DNA of 45,214 nt, taken from contig QHXX01000024.1 in the NCBI GenBank assembly GCA_003223135.1, forward strand, positions 1-45,214, read 5' to 3'. Position 1 is the stretch's first letter, and each line of letters starts with the position of its first letter. Shown here in pieces: positions 8,630 through 16,484 of the stretch. Made by a program: the position numbers and the translations under genes. Origin of the DNA: Acidobacteriota bacterium (GTDB lineage: Bacteria; Acidobacteriota; Polarisedimenticolia; Gp22-AA2). Under the pieces are notes generated by a model that worked only from the letters and a program-made list of their open reading frames with translations, had not been told where the DNA came from and ran no database searches.

Positions 8630-9577
8630 TCAGGGTCCCGCGACGCGTGACTTCTGGTTCTGCTCCCACCAGCGGGCCCACGGCTCGGGGCGCGGGCCGT
8701 ACGTCTGGCCGCTCAGGAGTCGCAAGGTGTCGAGGGCAGCCTGGCGATTCGTGTCGTCCTTCCCCTTCAGCTGCTGGATCAAGAACGGCACCGGGGAGTG
8801 GTCCTTGAAGTGGCCGAGCCGGCCCATGGCGGCGGCGCGGAGCTCCGGCGCGGGGTCTGAGGCAGCGATGGCTTCGAGGATCTCGACGACGGACGGATCC
8901 TCGTGCATTTCAAGCGCGGACAGGACCTCGCTGCGTATTTCCTGCGACGGATGTCCGACAAGTGACTTCAGGGCGGTCCGGGCCTCGGGCGTGGTGAACA
9001 TCCCGAGGGCCTGGGCGGCAGCCCGCACCACCTCGGCGTCCTGGTGGCGGACCGCAGTCGTCAGGAAAGGAATGCCCTTCGGGTCGCGCAGCGCCCCGAG
9101 TGAATAGCAGGTCCCCACAAGGACGTCGGACGGCTGATCCTGCATTCCTTCGAGCAGCGCCTCCACGGCTCCGGGATCTCCACCGTTTTCGGCGATCAGG
9201 TGGGCCACCAGGATGCGGCTGTCGGCCTCTTCGCTCGACGGCTTCATCCGGATCGGGTTGTAGGGGATCAGGTTGCGTGCGTCGATGCGCAGGAGGTCGC
9301 GCAGGGCCGCCCGGGCCTTCGGCTGCGTCATCTGTGACAGGTAGATGATCGAAGGTGCGCGGTCGGACTTGACGGGACCGGTGGCCGCGCGCACGAACAG
9401 ATCATATTTCCCTTCACGCACGACCTTTTCGATTTTCTCGGCAGCGTCCTGACGCGCCTCGGGGTCGCTGCCCTGGAGCTCGCCGTACAGCGTCTGCAAG
9501 TCATAGGCGGGGGCGCAGGATAGGAACGCCGCCGCGGTGATTGCAGCCGTCCAGCCAAAGGCCGCGCGGGGATTCAT
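8630..9577 (-). CDS. Exported HEAT-repeat protein (putative lipoprotein)
   Basis: 315 residues. A signal-like N-terminus ends in AAAFLSC (Cys21), which could be a weak lipobox. The rest is a chain of about six HEAT/PBS-type helical repeats, for example DVLVGTCYSLGALRDPKGIP, DAEVVRAAAQALGMFTTPEA and APELRAAAMGRLGHFKDHSP. Such repeats form a curved scaffold for protein binding; no catalytic motif is visible. Its ATG overlaps the greA stop as ATGA, and its stop is next to the XdhC start, so it is co-transcribed with both. The partner is unknown. Confidence 0.75.
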   Translation of the reverse strand: MNPRAAFGWTAAITAAAFLSCAPAYDLQTLYGELQGSDPEARQDAAEKIEKVVREGKYDLFVRAATGPVKSDRAPSIIYLSQMTQPKARAALRDLLRIDARNLIPYNPIRMKPSSEEADSRILVAHLIAENGGDPGAVEALLEGMQDQPSDVLVGTCYSLGALRDPKGIPFLTTAVRHQDAEVVRAAAQALGMFTTPEARTALKSLVGHPSQEIRSEVLSALEMHEDPSVVEILEAIAASDPAPELRAAAMGRLGHFKDHSPVPFLIQQLKGKDDTNRQAALDTLRLLSGQTYGPRPEPWARWWEQNQKSRVAGP

Positions 9578-10065
9578 CTATCCTCCCTGTCGTGCACGGT
9601 GGCGAGCTTGACGATCTCGTACTCCCGGGTCCCTCCGGGGGTCTTGATCGTGACTTCGTCCCCCACCCTGTGGCCGACCAACGCCTTCCCGATAGGAGAT
9701 GTCACGGAGACCAGCCCCTTCGAGAAATCGGCCTGGTCGGGGATCACCAGCTCGTAGGTCGACGCCTTTCCCGACTGCGCGTCGATGAGGGAGACGGTCG
9801 AACCCAGCGCCACGCGATCTTTCGGCAGCGTGTTGAGATCGACGAGCGACAGTTCCTTGAGCTGCTTCTGAAGCTGGCCGATGCGTGCCTTCACGTACTG
9901 CTGCCGGTCGAGGGCGGAGCGGTACTCCGAGTTCTCGCGCAGGTCCCCCATTTGCAGGGCGCGCTGGATCTCCTTCGGGAGGTCCACCCGGTATTCCTTC
10001 TCCAGTCCTTTCAGCTCCTTCTGAAGCCTGCCAATCGCTTCGTCGAGCACCGGCACACTCCTCAT
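9574..10065 (-). CDS. greA: Transcription elongation factor GreA
   Basis: 163 residues, the usual GreA length. The N-terminal coiled coil carries MGDLRENSEYRSALDRQQ, containing the conserved acidic tip residues that stimulate RNA cleavage in backtracked RNA polymerase. The C-terminal FKBP-like domain has the family ending SPIGKALVGHRVGDEVTIKTPGG. It rescues stalled RNA polymerase in the cytoplasm. First gene of the greA - HEAT - XdhC operon. The leader is about 165 bases long if the promoter at 10230-10258 is used. Confidence 0.9.
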   Translation of the reverse strand: MRSVPVLDEAIGRLQKELKGLEKEYRVDLPKEIQRALQMGDLRENSEYRSALDRQQYVKARIGQLQKQLKELSLVDLNTLPKDRVALGSTVSLIDAQSGKASTYELVIPDQADFSKGLVSVTSPIGKALVGHRVGDEVTIKTPGGTREYEIVKLATVHDREDR

Positions 10066-10149
10066 CTGGTTTCTGAAGGGTTGCGGTAAGAGAGTAGCAC
10101 CCGTCTTCTCGGGTTGTCAAAATCGCGCGACAGGAAAGGCAGGCGGGTG

Positions 10150-10167
10150 GGGGGTCTTTCGACCCCC
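10150..10167. other. Perfect GC hairpin in the greA leader
   Basis: GGGGGTC (10150-10156), loop TTTC, GACCCCC (10161-10167). In the greA transcript this lies about 85 bases before the ATG, where it could act as an attenuator or stabilise the leader. No U tract follows on either strand. Confidence 0.4.
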
Positions 10168-10211
10168 TCGTCTCGGGTTGGGTTTTAGGGAGGATTCGGG
10201 ATTCTCTTCAT

Positions 10212-10288
10212 GTTCGCATATGCGCGTTAGATATATCGCCATCTAAAGTGATTCACAAACGCATATACGAACTGTCTGGCGCATAATG
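10212..10288. repeat. Palindromic operator-like repeats around the greA promoter
   Basis: A 13-base inverted repeat, GTTCGCATATGCG (10212-10224) and CGCATATACGAAC (10260-10272), 12 of 13 matching. Each arm contains a perfect or near palindrome: CGCATATGCG (10215-10224) and CGCATATACG (10260-10269), with centres 45 bases apart. A weaker copy CGCATAATGT starts at 10280. An inner TTAGAT/ATCTAA pair (10227-10232, 10241-10246) lies between the arms. The arms bracket the minus-strand promoter, as expected for a repressor or loop-forming regulator. Confidence 0.45.
10230..10258 (-). promoter_or_regulatory. Candidate promoter for greA operon
   Basis: TTGTGA (10258-10253), 17-base spacer, TATATC (10235-10230); 4 of 6 matches in each box. 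It lies between the two palindromic arms. Confidence 0.4.
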
Positions 10289-10444
10289 TAATCCCCGCCC
10301 GCGCAGAGTCAAGCCGGGCAAGAGAAAACCGCTCGGCACACCTCGCCGCCGGCCGATCTTGAAATCGTGATCCGTGGCGTAACTCCAGGGCGGAACGCGG
10401 CTTCACTCGCCGCGCGATGCTTCTCTTCGCGACGGGCGGTTCTG

Positions 10445-10473
10445 TTGACTAGGTCCGGAGCGTCGGCTATCAT
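10445..10473 (+). promoter_or_regulatory. Strong sigma70-type promoter of the ccm operon
   Basis: TTGACT (10445-10450), 17-base spacer, TATCAT (10468-10473); 5 of 6 matches in each box at ideal spacing. The ccmE GTG is 42 bases downstream. Confidence 0.65.
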
Positions 10474-10515
10474 CCCCGTCTGGACCTGATTCCAACCTCG
10501 CGGGAAAGGAACGCC

Positions 10516-10992
10516 GTGGCTCAGCGGATCTCCAGGAAGATCGTCATCACGATCATCCTGCTCGTCGCTGGCTTCGCCATCCTGTTCAGCGTCGGGCTCA
10601 AGGGATCGCTCGTCTACTACCTCACAGTCTCCGAGTTCATGGATCCGGGAAGACGGACGGATCTTGGCGATCACTTCCGCGTGAACGGCAACGTCCTGTC
10701 TGGATCGATCAAGAAGCACGAGGGAGCGCCAGGGGCGCGATTCATCCTGACAGATGGGCGGAGCCAGCTCCCCGTCGTCTACAACAGGGAAGTCCCCGAT
10801 ACCTTCGTGGACGGCTCGGAGGCGGTGGTCGAGGGATCGCTGGGCGCCGACGGAACCTTCGTCGCGGTGACCCTCCTGGCCAAGTGCCCTTCCAAGTACG
10901 AAGCCCAGAACCGGCTGACGAACAACGACAGGAGACCCGCGCGAGCCACGCCTTCCTCAGATCCGGCGGAAGGCGGGGTCCCGTCGCGGTGA
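10516..10992 (+). CDS. ccmE: Cytochrome c maturation haem chaperone CcmE, CxxxY type
   Basis: 158 residues from a GTG preceded by GGAAAGGA. One N-terminal membrane anchor (residues about 9-27) is followed by the beta-barrel OB domain (VYYLTVSEF, HFRVNGNVLSGSI, LPVVYNREVPDTFVDG). The haem-binding site reads LAKCPSKYE: Cys124-x3-Tyr128 replaces the usual His-x3-Tyr (HDENY in E. coli). CxxxY CcmE proteins are known in archaea and sulfate reducers as part of a variant System I. It carries haem in the periplasm from the CcmABCD complex to CcmF. First gene of the ccm operon, 29 bases ahead of ccmF. The 30-residue tail is hydrophilic and not conserved in the family. Confidence 0.9.
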   Translation: MAQRISRKIVITIILLVAGFAILFSVGLKGSLVYYLTVSEFMDPGRRTDLGDHFRVNGNVLSGSIKKHEGAPGARFILTDGRSQLPVVYNREVPDTFVDGSEAVVEGSLGADGTFVAVTLLAKCPSKYEAQNRLTNNDRRPARATPSSDPAEGGVPSR

Positions 10993-11021
10993 GACCGTCC
11001 GCCAGATTCGGGTTCTGACCG

Positions 11022-13013
11022 ATGGCAGACTTCGGGACTCTGTGTCTTTTCCTTGCCCTCGCCGCATCGGGCTGGGCGGTGATCGCCTCCCTCAATGGCT
11101 GGCGCGCGCGCCTGGGAGAGCTCGTGCTCTCCGCGGAGCGGGCGGTGTACGCCACGTGGGCTCTCGTCGTTCTGTCCGTCCTCAGCCTCGAGTACTGCAT
11201 CTTCACCGACCAGTTCGGCCTGGAATACGTCGCGTCCTACTCCAATCGGGCCCTTCCGAAAATCTACAAGTTCACGGCGCTGTGGGGCGGCCAGGCCGGC
11301 TCACTTCTGTTCTGGGAGCTGATCCTCATCAGCTACGCGTCCCTCATTGTCTTGACGAACCGCCGCCGCAACCGTTCGCTCCTGCCGCTCGTGGTCACGA
11401 CACTCGCCTTCGTCTCGACCTTTTTCCTGGGCCTCGTGAACTTCATGGCCCGCCCGTTCGTCCGGCTGGCCTTTTCCCCGGAGGACGGCAGCGGCCTGAA
11501 CCCGCAGCTGCAGAACCCGTTCATGGCGATCCACCCCCCCTGTCTCTACCTCGGATACGTGGGGCTGACGCTGCCGTTCGCCTTCGCGATAGCGGCGCTC
11601 GCCACCGGTCGCTTGGATGACACCTGGTTCCGCACCACCCGGCGCTGGACGATCCTCTCCTGGTTCTTCCTGGGGACCGGCATCCTCCTCGGCGGCTGGT
11701 GGGCCTACGTCGAGCTCGGCTGGGGCGGTTACTGGGCCTGGGACCCGGTCGAGAACGCCTCGCTCATCCCCTGGCTGACCTGCACCGCCTTCCTGCACTC
11801 GGTGATGATCGAGGAACGCAAGAAGATGCTGCGGGTGTGGAACCTTGCGCTCGTGATCATGAGCTTTCTCCTGGCAATCCTCGGCACGTTCATCACCAGG
11901 AGCGGCGTCATCTCGTCGGTGCATTCGTTCACCAAGTCGGACATCGGCCCGGTCTTCGCCGGCTTTCTGGGCCTGAGCACGCTCGTGTCGGTCGGCCTGC
12001 TCCTCTACCGTCTGCCGGACTTGAAGGGCGAGCATCGTCTGGATTCGTTCGTGTCGCGCGAGAGCACCTTTCTGTTCAACAATCTTCTCCTGGTCGGCGC
12101 AGCATTCGCCGTCCTGTGGGGCACCCTCTTCCCGATCCTCTCCGAGGCGGTGCGCGGCGTGAAGATCACCGTCGGCCCGCCCTTCTTCAACGAGGTGATG
12201 GTGCCGATCGCCTTCGCGCTCGTGACCCTGGCCGGCATCTGCCCGGTCATCGCCTGGCGGCGCGCCAGCCCCAGGAAGCTCGTGGAGAAGATCCAGATCC
12301 CTTTCTGGGCGCTCCTGGGAGGCGTCGTGGCGCTCCTTCTCAGAGGCGTGCGCGACGTGTACGCGCTCGTGTCATTCGGCCTGGCGGTGTTCGTCATCGC
12401 CACCACCGTCATGGAGTTTGTCTGGGGCGCGCGCTCCCGGCAGAAGGTGACTGGCCAGCGGTTCGGCGGGGCTCTCCTGAGCCTGGTGGACAGGAACAAG
12501 CGCCGGTACGGCGGGTTCACCGTGCACCTGGGATTCATCCTCATCATCATCGGCGTGACCGGCTCATCCGCCTTCCGGCAGGAGGCGACGGCGTCGCTCA
12601 AGCGCGGAGAGAGCTTTTCGGTCGGGCGCTACCGCATGCTCTTCGAGGACATGGTGAGCCGCGATTCCCCGAACGCGGAGTTCATGGGGGCGCGCCTTTC
12701 GATCTTCGACGGCGAGCGCGGCGTCGGCACGCTCGTCCCCGGCCAGAACTTCTACAAGGCGGGCCAGAACCCCTCCACCGAGGTCGCCATCCACTACACC
12801 CTGCGCGAGGACCTGTACACGATCCTGACCGGGTTCGATCCGCACGAAGGGCGCGCCACCCTCAAGGCCTACCTGAACCCGCTGATCAACTGGATCTGGA
12901 TCGGCGGCGGGGTCCTGATCCTCGGCGCCTGGTTCGCCATGCTCCCTGATCTCCGCGACCGGCGCCGGGACGCCGAGGCGCGGCTGCTCGAGGTCGAGAG
13001 TCGTGCGGCCTGA
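11022..13013 (+). CDS. ccmF: Cytochrome c haem lyase subunit CcmF
   Basis: 663 residues, normal CcmF length, with many membrane helices. The haem-handling WWD loop reads WGGYWAWDPVENASLIPW, and other family blocks are ALWGGQAGSLLFWELIL, NPFMAIHPPCLYLGYVG and ITRSGVISSVHSFT. The C-terminal periplasmic part has GFTVHLGFILIIIGVTGSS, then a globular domain and a last helix. CcmF receives haem from CcmE and attaches it to the CxxCH cysteines of apocytochromes in the periplasm together with CcmH. Its end overlaps ccmH by 11 bases. Confidence 0.95.
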   Translation: MADFGTLCLFLALAASGWAVIASLNGWRARLGELVLSAERAVYATWALVVLSVLSLEYCIFTDQFGLEYVASYSNRALPKIYKFTALWGGQAGSLLFWELILISYASLIVLTNRRRNRSLLPLVVTTLAFVSTFFLGLVNFMARPFVRLAFSPEDGSGLNPQLQNPFMAIHPPCLYLGYVGLTLPFAFAIAALATGRLDDTWFRTTRRWTILSWFFLGTGILLGGWWAYVELGWGGYWAWDPVENASLIPWLTCTAFLHSVMIEERKKMLRVWNLALVIMSFLLAILGTFITRSGVISSVHSFTKSDIGPVFAGFLGLSTLVSVGLLLYRLPDLKGEHRLDSFVSRESTFLFNNLLLVGAAFAVLWGTLFPILSEAVRGVKITVGPPFFNEVMVPIAFALVTLAGICPVIAWRRASPRKLVEKIQIPFWALLGGVVALLLRGVRDVYALVSFGLAVFVIATTVMEFVWGARSRQKVTGQRFGGALLSLVDRNKRRYGGFTVHLGFILIIIGVTGSSAFRQEATASLKRGESFSVGRYRMLFEDMVSRDSPNAEFMGARLSIFDGERGVGTLVPGQNFYKAGQNPSTEVAIHYTLREDLYTILTGFDPHEGRATLKAYLNPLINWIWIGGGVLILGAWFAMLPDLRDRRRDAEARLLEVESRAA

Positions 13014-13542
13014 GTTCGTCCGCGCTCTCTCCCGGAACGCGCGGGCGAATATCCTTCTCCCTGTCGCGGCGCTCATGCTGTCCCTCGCTCCGCCCCTGGT
13101 CGTCGCGTCCGTGTTGGCGGCGGAGGTGACGCCGCAGCAAGAGGTCGAAGGGCGGTTGATGTGCTACTGCGGGTGTTCGGATCTGACGGTTCGGGTGTGC
13201 ACATGCGGCACGGCCGACGCCATCAGGGCGGAGATCGCGGGGCGGCTGTCCGACGGCGAGAGTCCCGGACAGGTCGTCGCGTCCTTCGTCGCGCGTCACG
13301 GGGCGCAGATCCGCTCGGCGCCGCTCAAGTCCGGCTTCGACCTCGTCGCCTGGGTCACTCCCTTCGTGGCCCTGATCCTGGCCGGGTCGGCCCTGGTCGT
13401 GCTGGTACGGCGCTGGGGCAAGGCCCGGGGCATTCCGGTCACTGCTTCCGGCTCACCCGGCGCTGAGGCCGCAGGCGCCCGCACGCCGGAGGAACGCAGG
13501 GCACTGGAGCGCGTCCGTCGCGAGATGAGGGAGAAACGCTGA
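13003..13542 (+). CDS. ccmH: CcmH/CycL-type apocytochrome thioreductase, five-cysteine variant
   Basis: 179 residues from a GTG inside the end of ccmF. A signal anchor (about 15-40) is followed by EGRLMCYCGCSDLTVRVCTCGTADAI split as LMCYCGC (Cys54, 56, 58) and VCTCG (Cys66, 68). Canonical CcmH has only LRCxxC. The helical remainder (ADAIRAEIAGRLSDGESPG, FVARHG) and one C-terminal membrane helix (about 114-136) match the CcmH/NrfF fold. It should reduce apocytochrome cysteines in the periplasm before haem attachment. Known in related lineages as a CcmH variant; the extra cysteines might bind metal or form a second pair. The stop and the next ATG share one base (TGATG). Confidence 0.85.
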   Translation: MRPEFVRALSRNARANILLPVAALMLSLAPPLVVASVLAAEVTPQQEVEGRLMCYCGCSDLTVRVCTCGTADAIRAEIAGRLSDGESPGQVVASFVARHGAQIRSAPLKSGFDLVAWVTPFVALILAGSALVVLVRRWGKARGIPVTASGSPGAEAAGARTPEERRALERVRREMREKR

Positions 13543-13859
13543 TGCTGGTCCTCGCGGGCATCCTGCTCACGCTGGCCGTCGCGGCGTTCGTCCTCTCGCC
13601 GATGGTCCGCCACGATTCCGCTCCGCTCACCGACGGCCCCGACCTTCTGGCCCGGCTGCGCGAGCTGCACGCTCTCAAGAACGTCGTCTACGAGACGCTT
13701 CAGGACGTCGAGTTCGACTACCACGCCGGAAAGATCAGCGAGCCGGATTTCCGGGAAATGACCGACCGGTACACGAACGAGGCGGTGCGCCTGGTGCAGC
13801 GCATCGAGGAGATCGAGGCCCAGGTGCCCCTGCGGCCCGGCCGGCGCCCGGGCGCTTAG
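13542..13859 (+). CDS. Small CcmI-like membrane protein
   Basis: 105 residues: one N-terminal membrane helix (1-19), then a charged helical segment with ELHALKNVVYETLQDVEFDY and HAGKISEPDFREMTDRYTNEA. This resembles the N-terminal part of CcmI, where a helix and the E-x-D-x-x-x-GK-x-SE-x-D(F/Y) pattern precede the TPR region. There is no TPR part here, so it is a short CcmI. Its place between ccmH and ccmA, with overlaps on both sides, supports a role in apocytochrome handling at the membrane. Assigned by position and short motif, so only moderately sure. Confidence 0.65.
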   Translation: MLVLAGILLTLAVAAFVLSPMVRHDSAPLTDGPDLLARLRELHALKNVVYETLQDVEFDYHAGKISEPDFREMTDRYTNEAVRLVQRIEEIEAQVPLRPGRRPGA

Positions 13860-14609
13860 GTGAGCGCGGCGGGACGGGACACGCCGCCAGCGATCGAGGC
13901 TCGGGGGCTTTCGAAGCGCTACGGGCCTTTGGCGGCGATCGACGGGATCGACCTGACGGTCCCGGTCGGCCAGTGGGTCGTTGTCCTCGGACACAACGGA
14001 GCCGGCAAGTCCACCCTTCTACGCATGCTTGCCACACTGCTCCATCCCACCGGGGGGAACCTGCGCCTGTTCGGCGCGGAGGCGGGGCGATCGGACGCCG
14101 CGCCGCTGCGCCGGCGGATCGGCTTTCTCTCCCACCAGACCTTTCTCTACGGGCACCTGACCGCCCGCGAGAACCTTGAGTTCTACGCGCGCCTCTACGG
14201 CCTGGCCGACCCCGAGGGCGCGGCCCTGGAGGCGATCGGCGCCGCGCGCCTTTCACACCGCCAGGACGATCGGGTGGCCACCTACTCGCGAGGCATGCAG
14301 CAACGTCTGGCGATTGCCCGGGCCCTTCTGCACCGGCCCGACCTGATTCTGCTCGACGAGCCGTTCACCGGCCTGGACCGCGAATCCTCCTCGAGGCTCG
14401 AGGACCGACTGCGGCAGGCGCGCGGAACCGGGTGCACCTGCGTCATGGCCACGCACGATCAGGGCCAGGGCCTGCGCGCCGCGGATCGCGTCCTGGGGCT
14501 CTCGGACGGCCGTCTGACGCTCGACGCCCCGTCGCGAGGTCTCGATCCTTCTCGCCTGGATGACCTCCTGCATGGTTCTTCACCCGCCCCCCCGCCGAGG
14601 GCCTCGTGA
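13860..14609 (+). CDS. ccmA: Haem exporter ATPase CcmA
   Basis: 249 residues; the GTG follows the preceding TAG without a gap. ABC ATPase motifs are complete: Walker A GHNGAGKST (44-52), Q-loop LSHQTFLYGHLTARENL, signature YSRGMQQR, Walker B LILLDEPFTGLD and switch His in ATHDQ. CcmA powers release of holo-CcmE from the CcmABCD complex at the inner membrane. It overlaps ccmB by 4 bases (GTGA). The tail of about 30 residues after the switch region is short and Pro-rich. Confidence 0.93.
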   Translation: MSAAGRDTPPAIEARGLSKRYGPLAAIDGIDLTVPVGQWVVVLGHNGAGKSTLLRMLATLLHPTGGNLRLFGAEAGRSDAAPLRRRIGFLSHQTFLYGHLTARENLEFYARLYGLADPEGAALEAIGAARLSHRQDDRVATYSRGMQQRLAIARALLHRPDLILLDEPFTGLDRESSSRLEDRLRQARGTGCTCVMATHDQGQGLRAADRVLGLSDGRLTLDAPSRGLDPSRLDDLLHGSSPAPPPRAS

Positions 14610-15283
14610 CCTACCTGCGCGCCGTCCTGCTCGTCGCGGAGAAGGATTTGAAAGTTGAATTGCGCAGCCGCGAGCAGGTGGTCACTCTCCTGTTCTTCGC
14701 ACTTTTGGTGCTCGTGGTGTTCAACTTCGCGTTCGATTTCACCGTGATCGATTTCGTGACCCTGGGCCCGGGAGTGCTATGGGTCGCCTTCATCTTCTCG
14801 GGGGTGCTGGCGATCAGCCGGTCGTTCCAGATCGAGCGGGAGCAGGACCGAATCCAGGGGATCCTCCTGGCCCCAATCGACCGCAGCGCTTTCTACCTGG
14901 GGAAGGTTGCGGCGACAGTCCTGTTCATGGCGGCCGTCGAGACGATCCTGGTGCCGGTCGCGGTGGTCATGTTCAACTTCCGCTTCAACAGCCAGACGGC
15001 TCTCGTGGTCCTGGCGTTCATCCTCAACACCATCGGCTTCGCCGCGGTGGGCACGCTGTTTGCGGCCATGACCACGAGCACGCGGCGCGCCGAGCTGCTC
15101 CTGCCGCTCCTGCTCTTCCCCGCGGCGGTCCCGGTGGCGCTTGCGGCGGTCAAGACGACGACGCATCTTCTGGCCGGCCACCCGTTCGCGGCCTACAGCC
15201 ATTGGGTCTTGATGTCGGCGGCCTACGACGTCATCTTCCTCGCCGCCGCCGTGCTCCTGTTCGATGAGGCGCTGGAGGAATGA
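14606..15283 (+). CDS. ccmB: Haem exporter permease CcmB
   Basis: 225 residues, GTG start in a GTGA overlap with ccmA. About six membrane helices. Family blocks: EKDLKVELRSREQVVTLLFF, FIFSGVLAISRSFQIEREQD, IQGILLAPIDRSAFYLGK and NTIGFAAVGTLFAAMT. It is the membrane partner of CcmA. A perfect 8-bp hairpin starts 3 bases after its stop, so this may be the end of the first ccm transcript. Confidence 0.93.
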   Translation: MTYLRAVLLVAEKDLKVELRSREQVVTLLFFALLVLVVFNFAFDFTVIDFVTLGPGVLWVAFIFSGVLAISRSFQIEREQDRIQGILLAPIDRSAFYLGKVAATVLFMAAVETILVPVAVVMFNFRFNSQTALVVLAFILNTIGFAAVGTLFAAMTTSTRRAELLLPLLLFPAAVPVALAAVKTTTHLLAGHPFAAYSHWVLMSAAYDVIFLAAAVLLFDEALEE

Positions 15284-15285
15284 GA

Positions 15286-15307
15286 GCCCGTCCGGCACGG
15301 GACGGGC
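15286..15307 (+). terminator. Hairpin after ccmB
   Basis: GCCCGTCC (15286-15293) pairs with GGACGGGC (15300-15307) around a 6-base loop, directly after the ccmB TGA. No U tract follows. It could partly end or process the transcript between ccmB and ccmC. Confidence 0.45.
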
Positions 15308-15321
15308 ACCCGGCGCGATGG

Positions 15322-15330
15322 TGGTATCAT
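15322..15330 (+). promoter_or_regulatory. Extended -10 promoter candidate for ccmC
   Basis: TGGTATCAT, an extended -10 (TGn-TATCAT), 41 bases before the ccmC GTG. There is no clear -35, which extended -10 promoters do not strictly need. Confidence 0.4.
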
Positions 15331-15370
15331 CCCGTCCCCGCTCGCGGAGTGAGCCTGAGAGGGACGCGGA

Positions 15371-16114
15371 GTGGCGATGTCTGAGCCGGCGGAGAAACCC
15401 CCGGGGACGGCGTGGTCAGGCCTGACCGAGCAGGCGCTCTTCGTCCTGGTGGCGATCCTCGTTCCCGTCTGCCTGCATGCCATCTTCCGGGCCGTCCCGA
15501 CCGAGGAGAAGATGGGAGTCGTGCAGCGCATCTTCTACTTCCACGTCCCGTCGGCCCTCGCGGGCTTCCTCGGCGTGGGTCTCTGCGCTCTGTTCAGCGC
15601 CCTCTACCTATGGAGGCGCGACCGGCGCCTGGACCTCCTGGCGCACGCGTCCGCCGAGCTCGGCGTGATGTTCCTCACGATCGTCCTGCTCACGGGCCCG
15701 ATCTGGGCCCGGCCGGTGTGGGGCGTCTGGTGGACGGGAGAGGCGCGTCTGACGTCCACCCTGGTGCTGTGGCTGCTGTACGCGGGCTACCTGATCCTGC
15801 GCCAGAGCACGGAGAACCCGGAGCAAGGAGCGCGTTTCTGCGCCGTCATCGGCCTGGTCGGAGCGCTCGACGTCCCGATCATCTACTACTCGGTGGAGTG
15901 GTGGCGCGGGCTGCACCCCAAGGTCCTCAAGATTTCCGGCGGCCAGGGACTCGACGCTGAGATGGCGAAGGCCCTCACGTTGTGCTCGACCACTTTCATC
16001 CTCCTCTTTCTTCTCCTCCTGCTGCAACGCGTCCGCCTCGGGCGGCTCCAGGACGAAGTGGAGTCCCTGACCCTTGTGGCCAACCGAAGAGCGCCGTATA
16101 CGGAGCCGGCATGA
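15371..16114 (+). CDS. ccmC: Haem-handling protein CcmC
   Basis: 247 residues from a GTG with GAGAGG upstream; an ATG two codons later is possible. Six membrane helices. The axial His of the first periplasmic loop is in FYFHVPSA (His58), and the second lies in WWRGLHPKVLK. The WWD loop reads WGVWWTGEARLTS: the Trp-Asp of the usual WWVWDARLT is replaced by Gly-Glu. CcmC binds haem in the outer leaflet and loads CcmE. It overlaps the CcmD-like gene by ATGA. The WWD deviation is worth noting but the rest of the protein is typical. Confidence 0.9.
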   Translation: MAMSEPAEKPPGTAWSGLTEQALFVLVAILVPVCLHAIFRAVPTEEKMGVVQRIFYFHVPSALAGFLGVGLCALFSALYLWRRDRRLDLLAHASAELGVMFLTIVLLTGPIWARPVWGVWWTGEARLTSTLVLWLLYAGYLILRQSTENPEQGARFCAVIGLVGALDVPIIYYSVEWWRGLHPKVLKISGGQGLDAEMAKALTLCSTTFILLFLLLLLQRVRLGRLQDEVESLTLVANRRAPYTEPA

Positions 16115-16356
16115 TCGATCCGAATTTCTCGTCCGTCGTCCCGCTCCTCGCCCTCCTGGCTCAGGAGCCGGTGACAGGCTTCACGGCGGAGAATGTGGCG
16201 GCGCGCCCCGAGATCGTGGAGCGCGGCCTGCGTTTCCTCAACCTGGCGTATACGGCCGTCTGGGTCGTCCTGGCGGTCTACCTCCTGAGCCTCTCGCTGC
16301 GCCTAAGGCGTCTGGCGCAGCAAGTACGCCGCCTGAAGGAACGCGCCGGCCTCTGA
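16111..16356 (+). CDS. ccmD: CcmD-like small membrane protein
   Basis: 81 residues. After a short periplasmic N-terminal stretch there is one membrane helix with the CcmD-type pattern AYTAVWVVLAVYLLSLSLR, then a strongly basic cytoplasmic tail (RLRRLAQQVRRLKERAGL). CcmD stabilises the CcmC-CcmE-haem complex and helps release holo-CcmE. Placement directly after ccmC with an ATGA overlap supports this. It is longer than many CcmD proteins at the N-terminus. Confidence 0.75.
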   Translation: MIDPNFSSVVPLLALLAQEPVTGFTAENVAARPEIVERGLRFLNLAYTAVWVVLAVYLLSLSLRLRRLAQQVRRLKERAGL

Positions 16357-16402
16357 ACCCGTCCGCCGCGGCGCGCAGGTCGCTCGAGGAGCGCTTTCGC
16401 CC

Positions 16403-16427
16403 CGCGGGAACTTTTTCCCTTCCCGCG
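16403..16427 (+). terminator. Hairpin after the ccm genes
   Basis: CGCGGGAA (16403-16410) and TTCCCGCG (16420-16427) form an 8-bp stem with a pyrimidine loop, 47 bases after the CcmD-like stop. No U tract follows. Likely marks the end of the ccm transcript or stabilises its 3' end. Confidence 0.4.
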
Positions 16428-16484
16428 CGTTCGATCCGTGTGGACCGGACGGGCCGAAACACCCGATCCGCCGGAGGAACGTCG

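Larger units (their letters stand above)
10066..10515. other. Divergent intergenic region greA / ccmE (450 bp)
   Basis: No coding sequence is supported. It holds the greA leader with a GC hairpin, an AT-rich island of about 100 bases with palindromes and a minus-strand promoter, and the strong plus-strand promoter of ccmE. The AT content at 10195-10290 stands out sharply from the GC-rich surroundings. Confidence 0.7.
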
